This document shows, piece after piece, positions 1 to 11,466 of a stretch of 64,000 nt of DNA (position 1 is the stretch's first letter; each line of letters opens with the position of its first letter). Below the pieces are notes generated by a model. It was not told where the DNA came from. It was given only the letters and a program-made list of their open reading frames with translations, and ran no database searches. The DNA is from Actinomadura craniellae (lineage in GTDB: Bacteria > Actinomycetota > Actinomycetes > Streptosporangiales > Streptosporangiaceae). The stretch covers positions 62,001 through 126,000 of the forward strand of contig NZ_QLYX01000001.1 in assembly GCF_003289645.1 (NCBI RefSeq), given 5' to 3'. A program made the position numbers and the translations under genes.

Positions 1-1672
<1,672 letters not shown>

Positions 1673-1673
1673 C

Positions 1674-2771
1674 TCAGGCCGCCTTTCGCTTGAGGAAGTC
1701 GATGATCGTGGGGAAGACATCGGCGTGGGCGTTCTTTCCCAGGAAGGGGTCCATGTGCCCGTAGCCGGGCAGGATCTGCAGTTCGTGCAGACCGGGCATC
1801 CGCTCCGAAAGCCACCGGTGGCAGATGACGTTGGAGTCGGCGAAGGCCTTGTTGCGGTCGCCGGTCAGCAGCAGCAACGGTGTCTGAACCTCGGTGGCGC
1901 CGGCCAGGTAGTCGTCCGGCAGGTCCGCGTGCCGCGGCTCCTTCCGGTTGTACTTCACCGCCCGGCCGGCCTCCACCATCTTGTGGACGTGCCGGTAGTA
2001 GTGCACGCCGACGCCCCCGCAGATGTCGGCGATGCGCTGGTGAGTGGCGTCGTCCAGGTTCCCGTGCTCGTACAGGGCCGGCCGGCCCGCCCCCCACATG
2101 AAGCTGAGCATGTGGCAGGCCCGTACGTCGCACTCGCGATGGAACAGCGACATGAAGCGCGAAAGCGCCCAGCCACGGGTCAGCACCGGGGCGTCGCCGA
2201 ACCTCGGGTCGAGGAAGGAGAAGCCCAGCACGTACTCGGCCATCGCCGGCCCGTACGCGAGCTTGTACTTGGCCCACAGCGGCACCCGGGGGGTGAGCGC
2301 CACGCTGTTGCACACCATGCTGGCGACGTCGTCGACGAGCCCGGCGCACAGGCTCATCATGTACGTCACCGATCCCAGGCAGTGCGCGACGACGTGCACC
2401 CGGCGGTCACCCACGTGCTTGCGCAGTTCGGCCATCGCGGCCGGATGGTCGAAGAGCGCGCAGTCGTCGAGGGTGAACCGGTGGGTCTCCAGGTCGTAGG
2501 GGAACCGGTTGCTCATCCGGAAGTCCAGCGCCCACACGTCGGTGAAGCCCTCGTCCAGCAGGCAGGTCACCAGGTTGCGGTGCTCCGGCATGATGAACAT
2601 GTCGCTGGCCATGGTCAGACCGTGCAGGAGCAGGACGATGTCGTCGCAGTCGGCACGGCGGAACCGGGTCAGGCTCAGGCCGAGCCCGTCCTCCGTCGAA
2701 AAGGGGTGCGTGGAGACTTCTGCGTCGTCCGGTACGCCCGCCCAGGTGAACCGCGGGATGCGGTGTTCCAT
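1674..2771 (-). CDS. alpha/beta-hydrolase with Cys nucleophile, paired with GMC oxidoreductase
   Basis: A 365-residue alpha/beta-hydrolase. It has an oxyanion-region motif LLLHGLT, a nucleophile elbow VVAHCLGS, a candidate acid in LLTGDRNKAF and a candidate catalytic histidine in LPGYGHMDPF. The elbow has cysteine where lipases and esterases have serine, as in dienelactone hydrolase and PHA synthases. It could therefore be a thioesterase, acyltransferase or lactone hydrolase; the substrate is unknown. The ATG at 2771 has GGAAGG about 9 nt upstream. Its stop is directly followed by the GMC gene, suggesting successive steps on one lipid or sterol-like compound (inference). No signal peptide or membrane segment is seen. 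Confidence 0.85.
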   Translation of the reverse strand: MEHRIPRFTWAGVPDDAEVSTHPFSTEDGLGLSLTRFRRADCDDIVLLLHGLTMASDMFIMPEHRNLVTCLLDEGFTDVWALDFRMSNRFPYDLETHRFTLDDCALFDHPAAMAELRKHVGDRRVHVVAHCLGSVTYMMSLCAGLVDDVASMVCNSVALTPRVPLWAKYKLAYGPAMAEYVLGFSFLDPRFGDAPVLTRGWALSRFMSLFHRECDVRACHMLSFMWGAGRPALYEHGNLDDATHQRIADICGGVGVHYYRHVHKMVEAGRAVKYNRKEPRHADLPDDYLAGATEVQTPLLLLTGDRNKAFADSNVICHRWLSERMPGLHELQILPGYGHMDPFLGKNAHADVFPTIIDFLKRKAA

Positions 2772-2890
2772 CTGATCTGTCCTTCCGGGGTTCGCCCGGC
2801 GTGCGTGCCGGACGTGCCGAGGTCAACGATGTCGCGCGGCCACTGAACCGCGCATCGTGGTAAACCCGTACATCCGCGAGCGGGTACGCG

Positions 2891-5836
2891 TTACGGGGTG
2901 TCGGGGCGGCCCAGCGCGGTGACGACACCGACCCGCGAGCCGACGCCGAGCTTGGCGAAGATGTGGGAGAGGTGGGTCTCGACGGTGCGGATGCTGAGGA
3001 ACAGCTTCTCGGCGACCTGCTGGTTGGTGTAGCCCTCGGCGACGAGCTGGGCGACCTGGAACTCGCGCTTGGACAGGCCGTGCGGCCCGGTGCCGCGGCC
3101 GGCGGCCCCGCCGACGCGGACGCCGAGGCGCCGGCGTTCGCGCTGGGCCTGGGCGTGCAGGGCGTCGGCGCCGCAGGCGGCGAAGGTTTCGGCGGCGGCG
3201 CCCAGCTCGGCGCGGGCGCGGGCGCGGTCGCCGGCGGCGGCCAGCGCGGTGCCGGCGCGCAGGCGGGCACGGCCGGCGTCGACGCGCTGCCCGGCGCGGG
3301 TGAACGCGGCGGCGGCGGCCAGGGCGTGCTCGGCCGCGGCGGCCGGGTCCTTGCTCTGGACGGCGTGCGCGCGGGCCAGCCGGGCCGACCCGGTGTCGGT
3401 GTCCAGCATCGCGTGGGCGAGTTCCGCGGCCCGGTCGGCGTGCGCCAGGGCCTGCTTCGGCTCGGCCGTGGCCAGCAGCTCGCAGGCCGACAGCACCGAG
3501 CCCGGGTCCAGCAGGGGGGAGTCGAAGTCGTTGCAGGCGGTGTAGAGCGCCCGCGTGCCCTCGTCGGCGCGGCCCGCGTTGACCAGCGCGACCCCGTGCG
3601 CGTACCGGGCCTGGTTGCCCCACCACTCGGTGCTGTGGCCGCCGAGACGGACGGCCTCCTCGGCGTAGGCCAGCGCGTCGGCGTCCTCACCGGACCAGCT
3701 CGCCACCAGGGCCCGCTGCGCCAGCGCGATCACCAGGGCCTGCCCGGAGTTGAGCATCCGGGCGACCTCCATGGCCTCCTCGGCGGCGATCGCGGCCTCG
3801 GCCAGTCGGCCCTGCAGGCCGTAGCCGCGGGCCTGGCCGGAGAGCATGGTGGTGACGATGTAGCTCTGCCCGGTGGTGCGGGCCACGCTCAGGGCCCGGT
3901 CCAGCCGGCGCAGCGCGGCGGGGTAGCGGCCCATGAACAGCTCGGCCCAGCACAGCCAGGTCACCGCGTCCATCCACTCGGCCAGGTGCGCGTCGGGGGC
4001 GGCGGCCAGCAGCGCGTCGGCCGCCTCCACGTGGGCGAGCGCGGCGGCGACGGCGCCCGCGGCGTAGGCGGGCATCGGCCGCAGCGCGGCGATGGCCAGC
4101 GGGAGGCTGGAGGGGTCCCAGCCGTCGCCTTCGCGGTCCCACTCGGGCACGGCGCCGGGGACCAGGTCCAGCACCGCCTGGGCGGCGCGGTAGTCGACCC
4201 GCATCAGGCTGTCGGCCACCAGCCGCAGCCGCAGCATCACCGCCGGGGCGGACCGGGGGTCGGGCATCTGCCGCAGCTCGGCCAGCAGCAGCGCGCGGCC
4301 CTTCTGCGGGCGGTCGAGCAGCCGTTCCATCATCGCGGAGAGCCGGGCGGCGCGGGCCCGGCGGTCGAGGTCGGCGAGGGGCAGCCGCGACAGCACGTCG
4401 CGGGCCGTCTGCACCCCTTCTTCGAGCTGGCCGCCGAGCGCCTGGGCCTGGGCCAGCTTCAGCAGCAGCTCCACCCGCTCGGGGACGTCGTCGGGCATCA
4501 GCTTCAGCGCGGCCTTCAGCCACCGGGCGGCGGTGGTGGGGGCGCGGGGGGCCAGGGCGCCGGCGGCCTCGACCAGGGTGAGGATCGCGCCGGCGTCGCC
4601 GAAGCGGGCCGAACCCTCCACGTGCCGGGCCCGCACGGTGGCGGGCACCCCCAGCTCCGCCAGGTGCGCGGCGACCCGGGCGTGCACGCCCACCCGCCAG
4701 CCGGCGGCGGCCGACTCGTAGGCGGCGTGCCGCACCAGCGGGTGCCGGAACCGGAACCGCCCGCCGGCCGGGCGCACCACGTCGCGGGCCACCAGCTCGT
4801 CGAGGGCGGCCAGCGCCGCGTCCTCGGTCACCTCGGCGGCCACCGCGGCCAGCGCGGGCTCGAACTCGTCGGCGGTCACGGCCGCGGCCTGCGCGACCTT
4901 CAGCGCGGCCGGCGGCAGCCCGCTCAGCTCCACCTGCAGCGCCGCGCGCACCGGGCCGGGCAGCTCGCCCTCGCCGGTCATCCCGTCGGGGCTGCCGGGG
5001 CCGTCCATCCGGGCCAGCGCCTCCAGGTAGAAGGGGTTCCCGCCGCTGGCCTCGAACAGCGCCCGCACCCGTGCCCGGGACACCTTCGGGCCCAGCAGCT
5101 CGGCCGCCTCGGCCTCGGTCAGCGGCCGGACCGGGACCTGCACGCCCACCGGGCCGGCCGCCTCCACCAGCGTGGCCAGCCGGGGCGAGGCCTGCGCCGG
5201 GCGGTAGGACACCGCCAGCAGCACCCCGGCCCGCGGCGGGTGCCGCACCAGATGGTCGATCAGCTCCACCGAGGTGTCGTCGGCCCAGTGCAGGTCGTCC
5301 AGGATCACCACCAGCCCGGACGGCCCCGCCAGCTCCTCCAGCAGCTGCCGTACGGTACGGAACAGCCGGTACCGGGCCAGGCTGGTGGAGTCGGCCACCG
5401 AGTCGGGTGCGGGATCGGCCGGTGCCGACAGCGCCGGGAACACCGAGCCCAGCAACCGCGTCGCCCCCGGCCCCAGATCCGGTGCGGACTCCTCCAGGTG
5501 GTCGTCGATCGCGTCGATCACCACGCCGAACGGCATGTCCTGCTCGAACTCGGCCGCCCGCCCGGCCAGCGCCGGCAGCTTGCGCCCGCTCGCCGCCGCC
5601 GACAGCTCGATCAGCAGCCGGGTCTTGCCCGCGCCGGGCTCACCGACCAGCGCCAGGAACCGGAACCCGCCGTCGCCGACGGTGTCCAGGGCCTGCTCGA
5701 AGGTGTCCAGGGCGTCCCGCCGCCCGACCAGCGGAGCAGGGCCGGGCGGAAGGTCCTCGGTTCGCCGGTCAGTACGACTCACCACCACACCCCACAGCGA
5801 CTCGCGGCCGGGATTGCCGCAGAACCGATCCGTCAT
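2891..5836 (-). CDS. LAL-type LuxR family transcriptional regulator with AAA ATPase domain
   Basis: A large ATP-dependent activator of about 981 residues. The N-terminal P-loop (LVGEPGAGKTRLL, about residues 62-74) and Walker B (LVVILDDLHWAD) form the STAND/AAA domain after the typical LVGRRDALDTFEQAL entry motif. The middle is helical, TPR/MalT-like and alanine-rich. The C-terminus is a LuxR HTH (LSKREFQVAQLVAEGYTNQQ, then VAEKLFLSIRTVETHLSHI). Length and architecture fit the LAL family. The gene precedes the hydrolase/GMC pair on the same strand with a 119-nt gap, so it may activate them (inference). The start is uncertain: GTG 5878, ATG 5836 and GTG 5782 are all in frame, none with a strong ribosome site. 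Confidence 0.88.
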   Translation of the reverse strand: MTDRFCGNPGRESLWGVVVSRTDRRTEDLPPGPAPLVGRRDALDTFEQALDTVGDGGFRFLALVGEPGAGKTRLLIELSAAASGRKLPALAGRAAEFEQDMPFGVVIDAIDDHLEESAPDLGPGATRLLGSVFPALSAPADPAPDSVADSTSLARYRLFRTVRQLLEELAGPSGLVVILDDLHWADDTSVELIDHLVRHPPRAGVLLAVSYRPAQASPRLATLVEAAGPVGVQVPVRPLTEAEAAELLGPKVSRARVRALFEASGGNPFYLEALARMDGPGSPDGMTGEGELPGPVRAALQVELSGLPPAALKVAQAAAVTADEFEPALAAVAAEVTEDAALAALDELVARDVVRPAGGRFRFRHPLVRHAAYESAAAGWRVGVHARVAAHLAELGVPATVRARHVEGSARFGDAGAILTLVEAAGALAPRAPTTAARWLKAALKLMPDDVPERVELLLKLAQAQALGGQLEEGVQTARDVLSRLPLADLDRRARAARLSAMMERLLDRPQKGRALLLAELRQMPDPRSAPAVMLRLRLVADSLMRVDYRAAQAVLDLVPGAVPEWDREGDGWDPSSLPLAIAALRPMPAYAAGAVAAALAHVEAADALLAAAPDAHLAEWMDAVTWLCWAELFMGRYPAALRRLDRALSVARTTGQSYIVTTMLSGQARGYGLQGRLAEAAIAAEEAMEVARMLNSGQALVIALAQRALVASWSGEDADALAYAEEAVRLGGHSTEWWGNQARYAHGVALVNAGRADEGTRALYTACNDFDSPLLDPGSVLSACELLATAEPKQALAHADRAAELAHAMLDTDTGSARLARAHAVQSKDPAAAAEHALAAAAAFTRAGQRVDAGRARLRAGTALAAAGDRARARAELGAAAETFAACGADALHAQAQRERRRLGVRVGGAAGRGTGPHGLSKREFQVAQLVAEGYTNQQVAEKLFLSIRTVETHLSHIFAKLGVGSRVGVVTALGRPDTP

Positions 5837-5929
5837 GACCGCTCGATGGGAGCCCCATGAGAATCGCGCGCCTGCCACTTTACAGATGCGGCAGGTGACG
5901 CGAAGCAGGCCCGGAAGGTTCGGTGCCGT

Positions 5930-7372
5930 TCAGTCGAGCCCGACCCGGGCCGCGGCCTCGGCCCACCGCGCCTCGTTGCTGGTGGGGTCACCGGACGGTT
6001 CGTACCGGCGCAGCGGCTGGGTGCGCGCCACCAGCGCCCGCATCTCGGCGCGGTCCTTGACCACGCCGAACGCCCGCGCCTGCACGAGCACGTTGCCCAG
6101 GGCGGTCGCCTCCACCGGCCCCGCGACCACCGGCAGCCCGCAGGCGTCGGCCGTCAGCCGGCACAGCAGCGCGTTGCGGGAGCCGCCGCCGACGAGGTGG
6201 ACGACGTCGATCTGGCGGCCCGACAGCCGCGCGGCGGTGCGCAGCGCGGCGCGGTGCCCCAGCGCGAGGCTGTCGAGGATGCACCGCACGGTCGCGGCCC
6301 GGTCCGCGGGCTCGGGCTGGCCGGTGCGCCGGCAGTACGCGGCGATCCGGGCCGGCATGTCGCCCGGCGGCAGGAACTCCGGCGCGTCCGGGTCGACCAC
6401 CGACCGGAACGCGGGCGCGGCCTCGGCCGCCGCCAGCAGTTCGGGCAGGTCGGGGGAGCCCCAGGCGCGCATCGACTCCTGGAGCAGCCACAGGCCCATG
6501 ACGTTGCGCAGGTAGCGGATGGTGCCGTCGATCCCGGCCTCGTTGGTGAAGTTCGCGGCCCGGCCCTCCTCGTCCAGGACGGGCGCCGGCAGTTCCACCC
6601 CGACCAGTGACCAGGTGCCGCTGGAGATGTAGCCGAACCGCTCGCCCTCGGCGGGGACGGCGGCCACCGCGGAGGCAGTGTCGTGCGAGGCCACCGCGGT
6701 GACGGGCAGTCCCGCGGGCAGCCCGGTCTCGGCGGCGACCTCGGGCAGCAGCCCGCCGATCGGGTCGCCCGGGGAGCGCAGCGGGGCGAACAGCCGCTCC
6801 GGCAGGCCCAGCCGGTCCAGCAGCGGGCGGGACCAGTCGCGGGTCCGCACGTCGAGCAGCCCGGTGGTGGAGGCGTTGGTCAGCTCGGCGCCGGCCTCGC
6901 CGGTCAGCCAGTACGCCAGCAGGTCGGGGATCAGCAGCAGGGTCTGCGCCCGGTGCAGGTCGTTCTCGGCGGCGACGAGCTGGTAGATCGTGTTGAAGGG
7001 CAGGAACTGCAGGCCCGACACCTGGTAGAGCCGGGCGTGGTCCACCTGGGCGTGGACCCGTTCGGGCACCCCCGCGGTCCGGGTGTCGCGGTAGTGCACC
7101 GGGTTGCCCAGCAGCGCCCCGGCGTGGTCGAGCAGCCCGTAGTCGACCGCCCAGGAGTCGATGCCGATCGAGTCGAGGTCACCGGCGGCCCGCAGCCCGT
7201 CCAGCACGCCGCCGTACAGCCCCAGGACGTCCCAGTGCAGCGTTCCGGTCACCCGCACCGGCCGGTTGGGGAACCGGCGCACCTCGGTCAGCTCCAGGGT
7301 CTCGGCGGTCACCCGGCCGGTCATCACCCGGCCGCTGGACGCACCGAGGTCCACCGCGGCGAACGTGTTCAT
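5930..7372 (-). CDS. rhaB: L-rhamnulokinase (FGGY family)
   Basis: Phosphorylates L-rhamnulose to L-rhamnulose-1-phosphate with ATP in the cytoplasm. The 480-residue protein starts [16 protein letters not shown] (FGGY_N phosphate-binding loop), contains VASHDTASAV with the likely catalytic aspartate, and has the FGGY_C motif HLVGGGSRNALLCRLTADAC. Length matches E. coli RhaB. The ATG at 7372 overlaps the lutC-like stop by 4 nt (ATGA), so it is the last gene of the repressor-lutABC-rhaB operon. This is unusual because the kinase sits on the opposite strand from the isomerase and aldolase. Assignment to rhamnulose rather than another ketose rests mainly on the mutarotase, isomerase and aldolase genes across the divergent promoter. 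Confidence 0.92.
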   Translation of the reverse strand: MNTFAAVDLGASSGRVMTGRVTAETLELTEVRRFPNRPVRVTGTLHWDVLGLYGGVLDGLRAAGDLDSIGIDSWAVDYGLLDHAGALLGNPVHYRDTRTAGVPERVHAQVDHARLYQVSGLQFLPFNTIYQLVAAENDLHRAQTLLLIPDLLAYWLTGEAGAELTNASTTGLLDVRTRDWSRPLLDRLGLPERLFAPLRSPGDPIGGLLPEVAAETGLPAGLPVTAVASHDTASAVAAVPAEGERFGYISSGTWSLVGVELPAPVLDEEGRAANFTNEAGIDGTIRYLRNVMGLWLLQESMRAWGSPDLPELLAAAEAAPAFRSVVDPDAPEFLPPGDMPARIAAYCRRTGQPEPADRAATVRCILDSLALGHRAALRTAARLSGRQIDVVHLVGGGSRNALLCRLTADACGLPVVAGPVEATALGNVLVQARAFGVVKDRAEMRALVARTQPLRRYEPSGDPTSNEARWAEAAARVGLD

Positions 7373-8010
7373 GAGTAGATCAGTACCTCCAGGGTGCGGG
7401 GGCCGTGGACGCCCTCGACCCGGGACAGCTCGATGTCGCTGGTGGCCGAGGGGCCGGAGATGAACGTCAGCGGGCGCCGCGGGTCGAGGCGGTCGAGGGC
7501 GTCGGGGACGTCGGCGGCGATCTGGTCGGCGCCGACGACGATCAGGTGGTGGTCGGGCACCAGGCTGAGCGCGCGGGCGCCCTGGCCGGGCCCGTGGTCG
7601 AGGACGATCGTGCCGGTCTCGGCGACGGCGACCGCGCAACCGGTGACCGCGCCGGCCAGCGCGTCCAGCCGGGCGGCCGGGGGGTCGGTGACCAGCGTCG
7701 CGGAGTCGGTCGCGGTGAGCCATTCGCCGGGCAGCCCGGCCGGCACCCCGTGCACGCCCGGCCGGCCGGCCAGCACCTCGGCCACCGCGGCGGGCAGTTC
7801 GGCCCGGGAGACCCGCCGGACGTTCGCCCGGTAGTCGGCGGCGCGCTCGGCGAACAAGTCGACCAGGTCGCCGCCCTCGTGGTGCCGGCGCAGGTAGGGG
7901 CGCTCGATCGCGGCGTACGCGGCGGCCACCTCGCCGGCCGGGCGGCGCGGCACGATCGCGTCCACCCGCGCCAGGATCTCGTCCCGGGCCCCGGGAACAT
8001 GACGGCTCAT
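7369..8010 (-). CDS. lutC: LUD-domain protein, lactate utilization subunit LutC-like
   Basis: A 213-residue LUD-domain protein, the third component of the LutABC (LldEFG) complex that oxidises L-lactate to pyruvate. Family motifs include [13 protein letters not shown] and [12 protein letters not shown], with a C-terminal [19 protein letters not shown] block typical of LutC. The ATG at 8010 overlaps the lutB stop by 4 nt (ATGA), and its stop overlaps rhaB the same way, implying translational coupling. Here the likely source of lactate is lactaldehyde released by the rhamnulose-phosphate aldolase on the divergent operon. Confidence 0.9.
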   Translation of the reverse strand: MSRHVPGARDEILARVDAIVPRRPAGEVAAAYAAIERPYLRRHHEGGDLVDLFAERAADYRANVRRVSRAELPAAVAEVLAGRPGVHGVPAGLPGEWLTATDSATLVTDPPAARLDALAGAVTGCAVAVAETGTIVLDHGPGQGARALSLVPDHHLIVVGADQIAADVPDALDRLDPRRPLTFISGPSATSDIELSRVEGVHGPRTLEVLIYS

Positions 8011-9461
8011 TGGTCGCGGCCTCCGTTCGTCCGGGACCACCAGGAGCGGAAGGACTCCGGGGGCGGGGCCGGGGCGTCGCGGGTGTCGGTCCAGGCGTGC
8101 AGCGGGCCGGGCAGCCGGCGGATCCGGCCGCGCCGGGCCACGATCCGGCGGCTCAGCGACGCCGCCCGCTGGGCGAGGGCCAGCCGGCGCGGCGAGCGCA
8201 GCGTCCAGCCCGCCGCCGCCATGGCGGAGTTCACCAGCGGGTGCCGGGGGCCGTCCTCCACCGCCTTGGCCCGCAGGTGCACCAGCACCTCGGGGATGTC
8301 GATCGCGACCGGGCAGACCTCGTAGCAGGCCCCGCAGAGGGTGGAGGCGTACGGCAGCGAGGCGTCGACCTCGGAGCCGACCCCGCGGATCTGCGGCGAC
8401 AGGATCGCGCCGATCGGCCCCGGGTAGGGCGAGCCGTAGGCGTGGCCGCCGGCCCGCGTGTACACCGGGCACACGTTCAGGCAGGCCGAGCAGCGGATGC
8501 AGCGCAGCGCCTGGCGGCCGACCTCGTCGGCGAGCGTCGCCGTCCGGCCGTTGTCCAGCAGCACCAGGTGGAAGTCGCGGGGGCCGTCGCCGGGCGTGAT
8601 CCCGGTCCATGCGGAGGTGTAGGGGTTCATCCGCTCGGCGGTGGAGGAGCGGGGCAGCAGCTGGAGGAAGACCTCCAGGTCGCGCCAGGTCGGGACCAGC
8701 TTCTCGACCCCCATCACCGAGATCAGCGTCTCGGGCAGGGTCAGGCACATCCGGCCGTTGCCCTCGGATTCCAGCACCACCAGGGTGCCGGTCTCGGCGA
8801 CGGCGAAGTTGACCCCGGAGACCGCGACCTTCGCGGTCAGGAACTTCTCCCGCAGGTGGACGCGGGCGGCCTCGGCCAGCTCGGCGGGGGAGTCGGTCAG
8901 GTCGGCCGGGGCGTCGGGCATCTCCCGGCGGAAGAGGTCGCGGATCTCGGTGCGGTTGCGGTGGATCGCCGGGACGAGGATGTGCGAGGGACGGTCGTCC
9001 CCGAGCTGCACGATCAGCTCGGCCAGGTCGGTCTCGTGCGCGGTGATCCCGACCTCGGCCAGGGCCTCGTTCAGCCCGATCTCCTGGGTGGCCATCGACT
9101 TGACCTTGACGACCTCGGTCTCGCCGGTGGCCCGGACCAGGTCGGCGACGATCTGGTTGGCCTCGGCGGCGTCGCGCGCCCAGTGCACGGTGCCGCCGGC
9201 CGCGGTGACCCGCTCCTCCAGCTCGCGCAGGTAGTGGCCGAGGTGTTCGAGCGTGTGGTCCTTGATCTGGCGGCCGGCCTCGCGCAGCTGCGCCCAGTCG
9301 TCCAGTTCCGCCACCGCGGCGGCCCGCCGGTCGCGGATCGTCGAGGTGGCGTGCGCCAGGTTCCCGCGCAGCCGGGCGTCGGCCACCGCGGTGCGCGCGG
9401 CGGACGGGAAGGCGGGCATGCCGAGGTAGGTGGGCATGTTCGCCGCGGCGGGTTCATGCAT
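8007..9461 (-). CDS. lutB: LutB-like iron-sulfur protein of lactate utilization
   Basis: A 484-residue LUD plus ferredoxin-domain protein. The LUD half contains [18 protein letters not shown]. The C-terminal third has two 4Fe-4S cysteine sets, [12 protein letters not shown] and CGACYEVCP, matching LutB/LldF. It should carry electrons from lactate to LutA and the respiratory chain. The ATG at 9461 lies inside the end of lutA (8-nt overlap) and the stop overlaps lutC. The length is normal for the family. No membrane segment is visible, consistent with a peripheral cytoplasmic complex. Confidence 0.93.
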   Translation of the reverse strand: MHEPAAANMPTYLGMPAFPSAARTAVADARLRGNLAHATSTIRDRRAAAVAELDDWAQLREAGRQIKDHTLEHLGHYLRELEERVTAAGGTVHWARDAAEANQIVADLVRATGETEVVKVKSMATQEIGLNEALAEVGITAHETDLAELIVQLGDDRPSHILVPAIHRNRTEIRDLFRREMPDAPADLTDSPAELAEAARVHLREKFLTAKVAVSGVNFAVAETGTLVVLESEGNGRMCLTLPETLISVMGVEKLVPTWRDLEVFLQLLPRSSTAERMNPYTSAWTGITPGDGPRDFHLVLLDNGRTATLADEVGRQALRCIRCSACLNVCPVYTRAGGHAYGSPYPGPIGAILSPQIRGVGSEVDASLPYASTLCGACYEVCPVAIDIPEVLVHLRAKAVEDGPRHPLVNSAMAAAGWTLRSPRRLALAQRAASLSRRIVARRGRIRRLPGPLHAWTDTRDAPAPPPESFRSWWSRTNGGRDQ

Positions 9462-10197
9462 CGGTGTCCTCCTCGGTGGCGGCGAGGATCTCGGCCAGGT
9501 GGAGGGTGCGGGGCCCGGCGCCGGTGCGGGTGAGCGTCCCGCCGATGTGCATCAGGCAGGAGTTGTCGGCCGCGCAGAGCACCTCGGCGCCGGTGGCCCG
9601 CGCGGCCGTCACCTTGTCGGCGGCCATGGCGGCGGAGACCGCGGAGTTCTTCAGTGCGAACGTGCCGCCGAAGCCGCAGCATTCGGCGGCGTCGGGCAGC
9701 TCGACCAGGTCCAGGCCGCGCACGGCGCGCAGCAGCCGCAGCGGCCGGTCGCCCACGCCCAGCAGCCGCAGCGAGTGGCAGGTGGGGTGGTAGGTGACCC
9801 GGTGCGGGAAGTACGCCCCGACGTCGGTGACGCCCAGCACGTCCACCAGGAACTCCGACAGCTCGTACACCCGGGGCGCGACCCGGGTGGCGGCCGCGGT
9901 GAGCGCGGGGTCGCCGGTGCCCGCGGCGATCCCGGGGTGCTGGTCGCGGACCATGGCCGCGCACGACGCGGACGGGGTGACCACCGCGTCGTAGCCGTCG
10001 AAGGCGGCGGTGAAACCGCGGACCAGGGGGACGCACTGCTTGCGGTAGCCGGTGTTGAAGTGCATCTGGCCGCAGCACGTCTGCCCGGCGGGGAAGTCGA
10101 CTTCGCAGCCCAGCCGGGTCAGCAGCCGGACCATCGCCCGCCCGGTCTCGGGGTAGAGGGTGTCGTTCACGCAGGTGATGAACAGCGCGACCTTCAT
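9454..10197 (-). CDS. lutA: LutA-like CCG-domain protein of lactate utilization
   Basis: A 247-residue protein with two cysteine-rich CCG domains ([14 protein letters not shown] and [14 protein letters not shown]), the hallmark of LutA/LldE and heterodisulfide-reductase-type subunits that bind iron-sulfur or redox centres. With LutB and LutC it forms the non-flavin L-lactate dehydrogenase. The ATG at 10197 overlaps the repressor stop by 4 nt (ATGA). It follows the repressor and precedes lutB, so repressor level and lactate oxidation are tied to one transcript. Confidence 0.93.
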   Translation of the reverse strand: MKVALFITCVNDTLYPETGRAMVRLLTRLGCEVDFPAGQTCCGQMHFNTGYRKQCVPLVRGFTAAFDGYDAVVTPSASCAAMVRDQHPGIAAGTGDPALTAAATRVAPRVYELSEFLVDVLGVTDVGAYFPHRVTYHPTCHSLRLLGVGDRPLRLLRAVRGLDLVELPDAAECCGFGGTFALKNSAVSAAMAADKVTAARATGAEVLCAADNSCLMHIGGTLTRTGAGPRTLHLAEILAATEEDTDA

Positions 10198-11243
10198 CGG
10201 GTGGACTCCCGGACGACCAGTTCCGGCTGGAACATGACTTGCTGGTGGGCGTGGCCGGCGGGGTCGTCGCACTCGTCGAGCAGCAGTTCGGTGGCGATCC
10301 GGCCGAGCTGGTAGGTCGGCTGGCGCACCGAGCTGAGCGGCACGGCCGCGGCGGCGGAGAACTCGATGTCGTCGTACCCGATCAGGACGACGTCGGACGG
10401 TACCTTGACGCCCGCCTGCAACAGGACCCGCAGCACGCCCAGGGCCAGCAGGTCGTTGGCGCAGAAGATCGCGTCCGGCAGCGGGCCGTCCAGCAGCCGC
10501 GCGGCGGCCTCCTGCCCGGCCCGGGCGTTCATGGCGGAGACGGGGACGTCGCGCAGCGCCGCGGGGTCGATCCCGGCCGCGCGCAGCGCCCGCAGCGCCC
10601 CGCGCCGCCGGTCGGTGCACTGCCGCAGCGATGGGGGGCCGGTGACGTAGGCGATGCTCCGGGCCCCCTGGCCCAGCAGGTGGCCGACCGCGAGCTCGCC
10701 GCCCGCCACGTCGTCGACCGCGACCGAGCACTGGTTGGCCTGCGGTGTGGGGTGGTCGAGCAGCACCACCGCGACGCCGCGCTCGCGCAGCCGGCCGATG
10801 TGCTCGCCGTCGTCGGCGGCCGGGGTGATCAGCACCCCGCGGACGCGCTGCTCGGCCAGCACGAGCAGGTTGCGCTGCTCGCGCTCGCCCGAGCCGCCCG
10901 AGCTGGACAGCAGCACCGCGTAGCCGCGCTCGCTGACGACGTCCTCGACCCCGCGCGCCACGTCGGTGAAGAACGGGTTGGCCAGGTCGAGCACCATCAG
11001 CCCGACGGTGCGCCCCTGGCCGGCCCGCAGGGTGGAGGCCGAGCCGTTGCGGACGAAGCCCAGCTCGCGGATGGCCTCCTCGACCCGGGCCCGGGTGGCG
11101 GCGGCCACCCGCTCGGGCCGGTTGAGCACGTTCGACACGGTGCCGGGGGAGACCCCGGCGTACCGGGCGACCTCCTTGATGCCCACCGAGCCGGGGCGCG
11201 GACGAGGCACGCCGGTGCGCGTCTCGTCGCTCGATGTGGTCAT
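10194..11243 (-). CDS. LacI-family transcriptional repressor of the rhamnose locus
   Basis: A 349-residue LacI/GalR regulator. The HTH near the N-terminus reads GIKEVARYAGVSPGTVSNVL, followed by the hinge VRNGSASTLRAGQ and a periplasmic-binding-protein-like effector domain (VGLMVLDLANPFF, AIFCANDLLALGVL, IGYDDIEF). The ATG at 11243 is chosen over the upstream one at 11285 because AGGAG lies about 5 nt before it. It heads the lutABC-rhaB operon and faces the import/catabolic operon. Two AAAACGT-containing sites in the shared promoter look like its operators, one over its own -35, suggesting autoregulation. The ligand is probably rhamnose or a pathway intermediate (inference). Confidence 0.92.
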   Translation of the reverse strand: MTTSSDETRTGVPRPRPGSVGIKEVARYAGVSPGTVSNVLNRPERVAAATRARVEEAIRELGFVRNGSASTLRAGQGRTVGLMVLDLANPFFTDVARGVEDVVSERGYAVLLSSSGGSGEREQRNLLVLAEQRVRGVLITPAADDGEHIGRLRERGVAVVLLDHPTPQANQCSVAVDDVAGGELAVGHLLGQGARSIAYVTGPPSLRQCTDRRRGALRALRAAGIDPAALRDVPVSAMNARAGQEAAARLLDGPLPDAIFCANDLLALGVLRVLLQAGVKVPSDVVLIGYDDIEFSAAAAVPLSSVRQPTYQLGRIATELLLDECDDPAGHAHQQVMFQPELVVRESTR

Positions 11244-11296
11244 CCCTGCTCCTGGACTGTGGTCGGCGGTGCCGAGGCTCCTCATGTGTGAAGGTC

Positions 11297-11325
11297 ACTC
11301 TGACCAAGTCATTAAAACGTGTCAA
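11297..11325 (-). promoter_or_regulatory. Candidate promoter for the repressor-lut-rhaB operon
   Basis: On the minus strand TTGACA (11325-11320) is followed after 17 nt by CAGAGT (11302-11297), a perfect -35 with a weak -10. The -35 overlaps the first LacI-type operator, so the repressor would block its own promoter. Predicted from sequence only. Confidence 0.45.
11312..11325. promoter_or_regulatory. Candidate LacI-family operator O1
   Basis: TTAAAACGTGTCAA is an imperfect 14-bp palindrome centred on CG, the central step typical of LacI/GalR operators. It overlaps the -35 of the minus-strand promoter. It shares TTAAAACGT with a second site at 11467. Confidence 0.5.
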
Positions 11326-11420
11326 CCCCGGCACGCTGCGCGGCGGGTCCCCGAACGCTCAGGTCGGAGCGGGTGCGGCGTCGAAACCTGGTCGTGACCA
11401 AAGTTTCTGCAGGTCACCAC

Positions 11421-11450
11421 TTGACGGGTGCGCGGAGTCACATCTAGCGT
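11421..11450 (+). promoter_or_regulatory. Candidate promoter for the rhamnose import/catabolism operon
   Basis: TTGACG (11421-11426), an 18-nt spacer, then TAGCGT (11445-11450). Transcription would start near 11457, just upstream of the second operator, so bound repressor would act as a block. Weak consensus; inference. Confidence 0.35.
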
Positions 11451-11466
11451 CCTTCGCAACATCCTG

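Noticed and set aside
2963-5860. A 965-codon open frame opposite the LuxR/ATPase gene
   Set aside because: It is antisense to a clear gene; the Gly/Gln/Arg-rich translation has no motifs and arises from high third-position GC.
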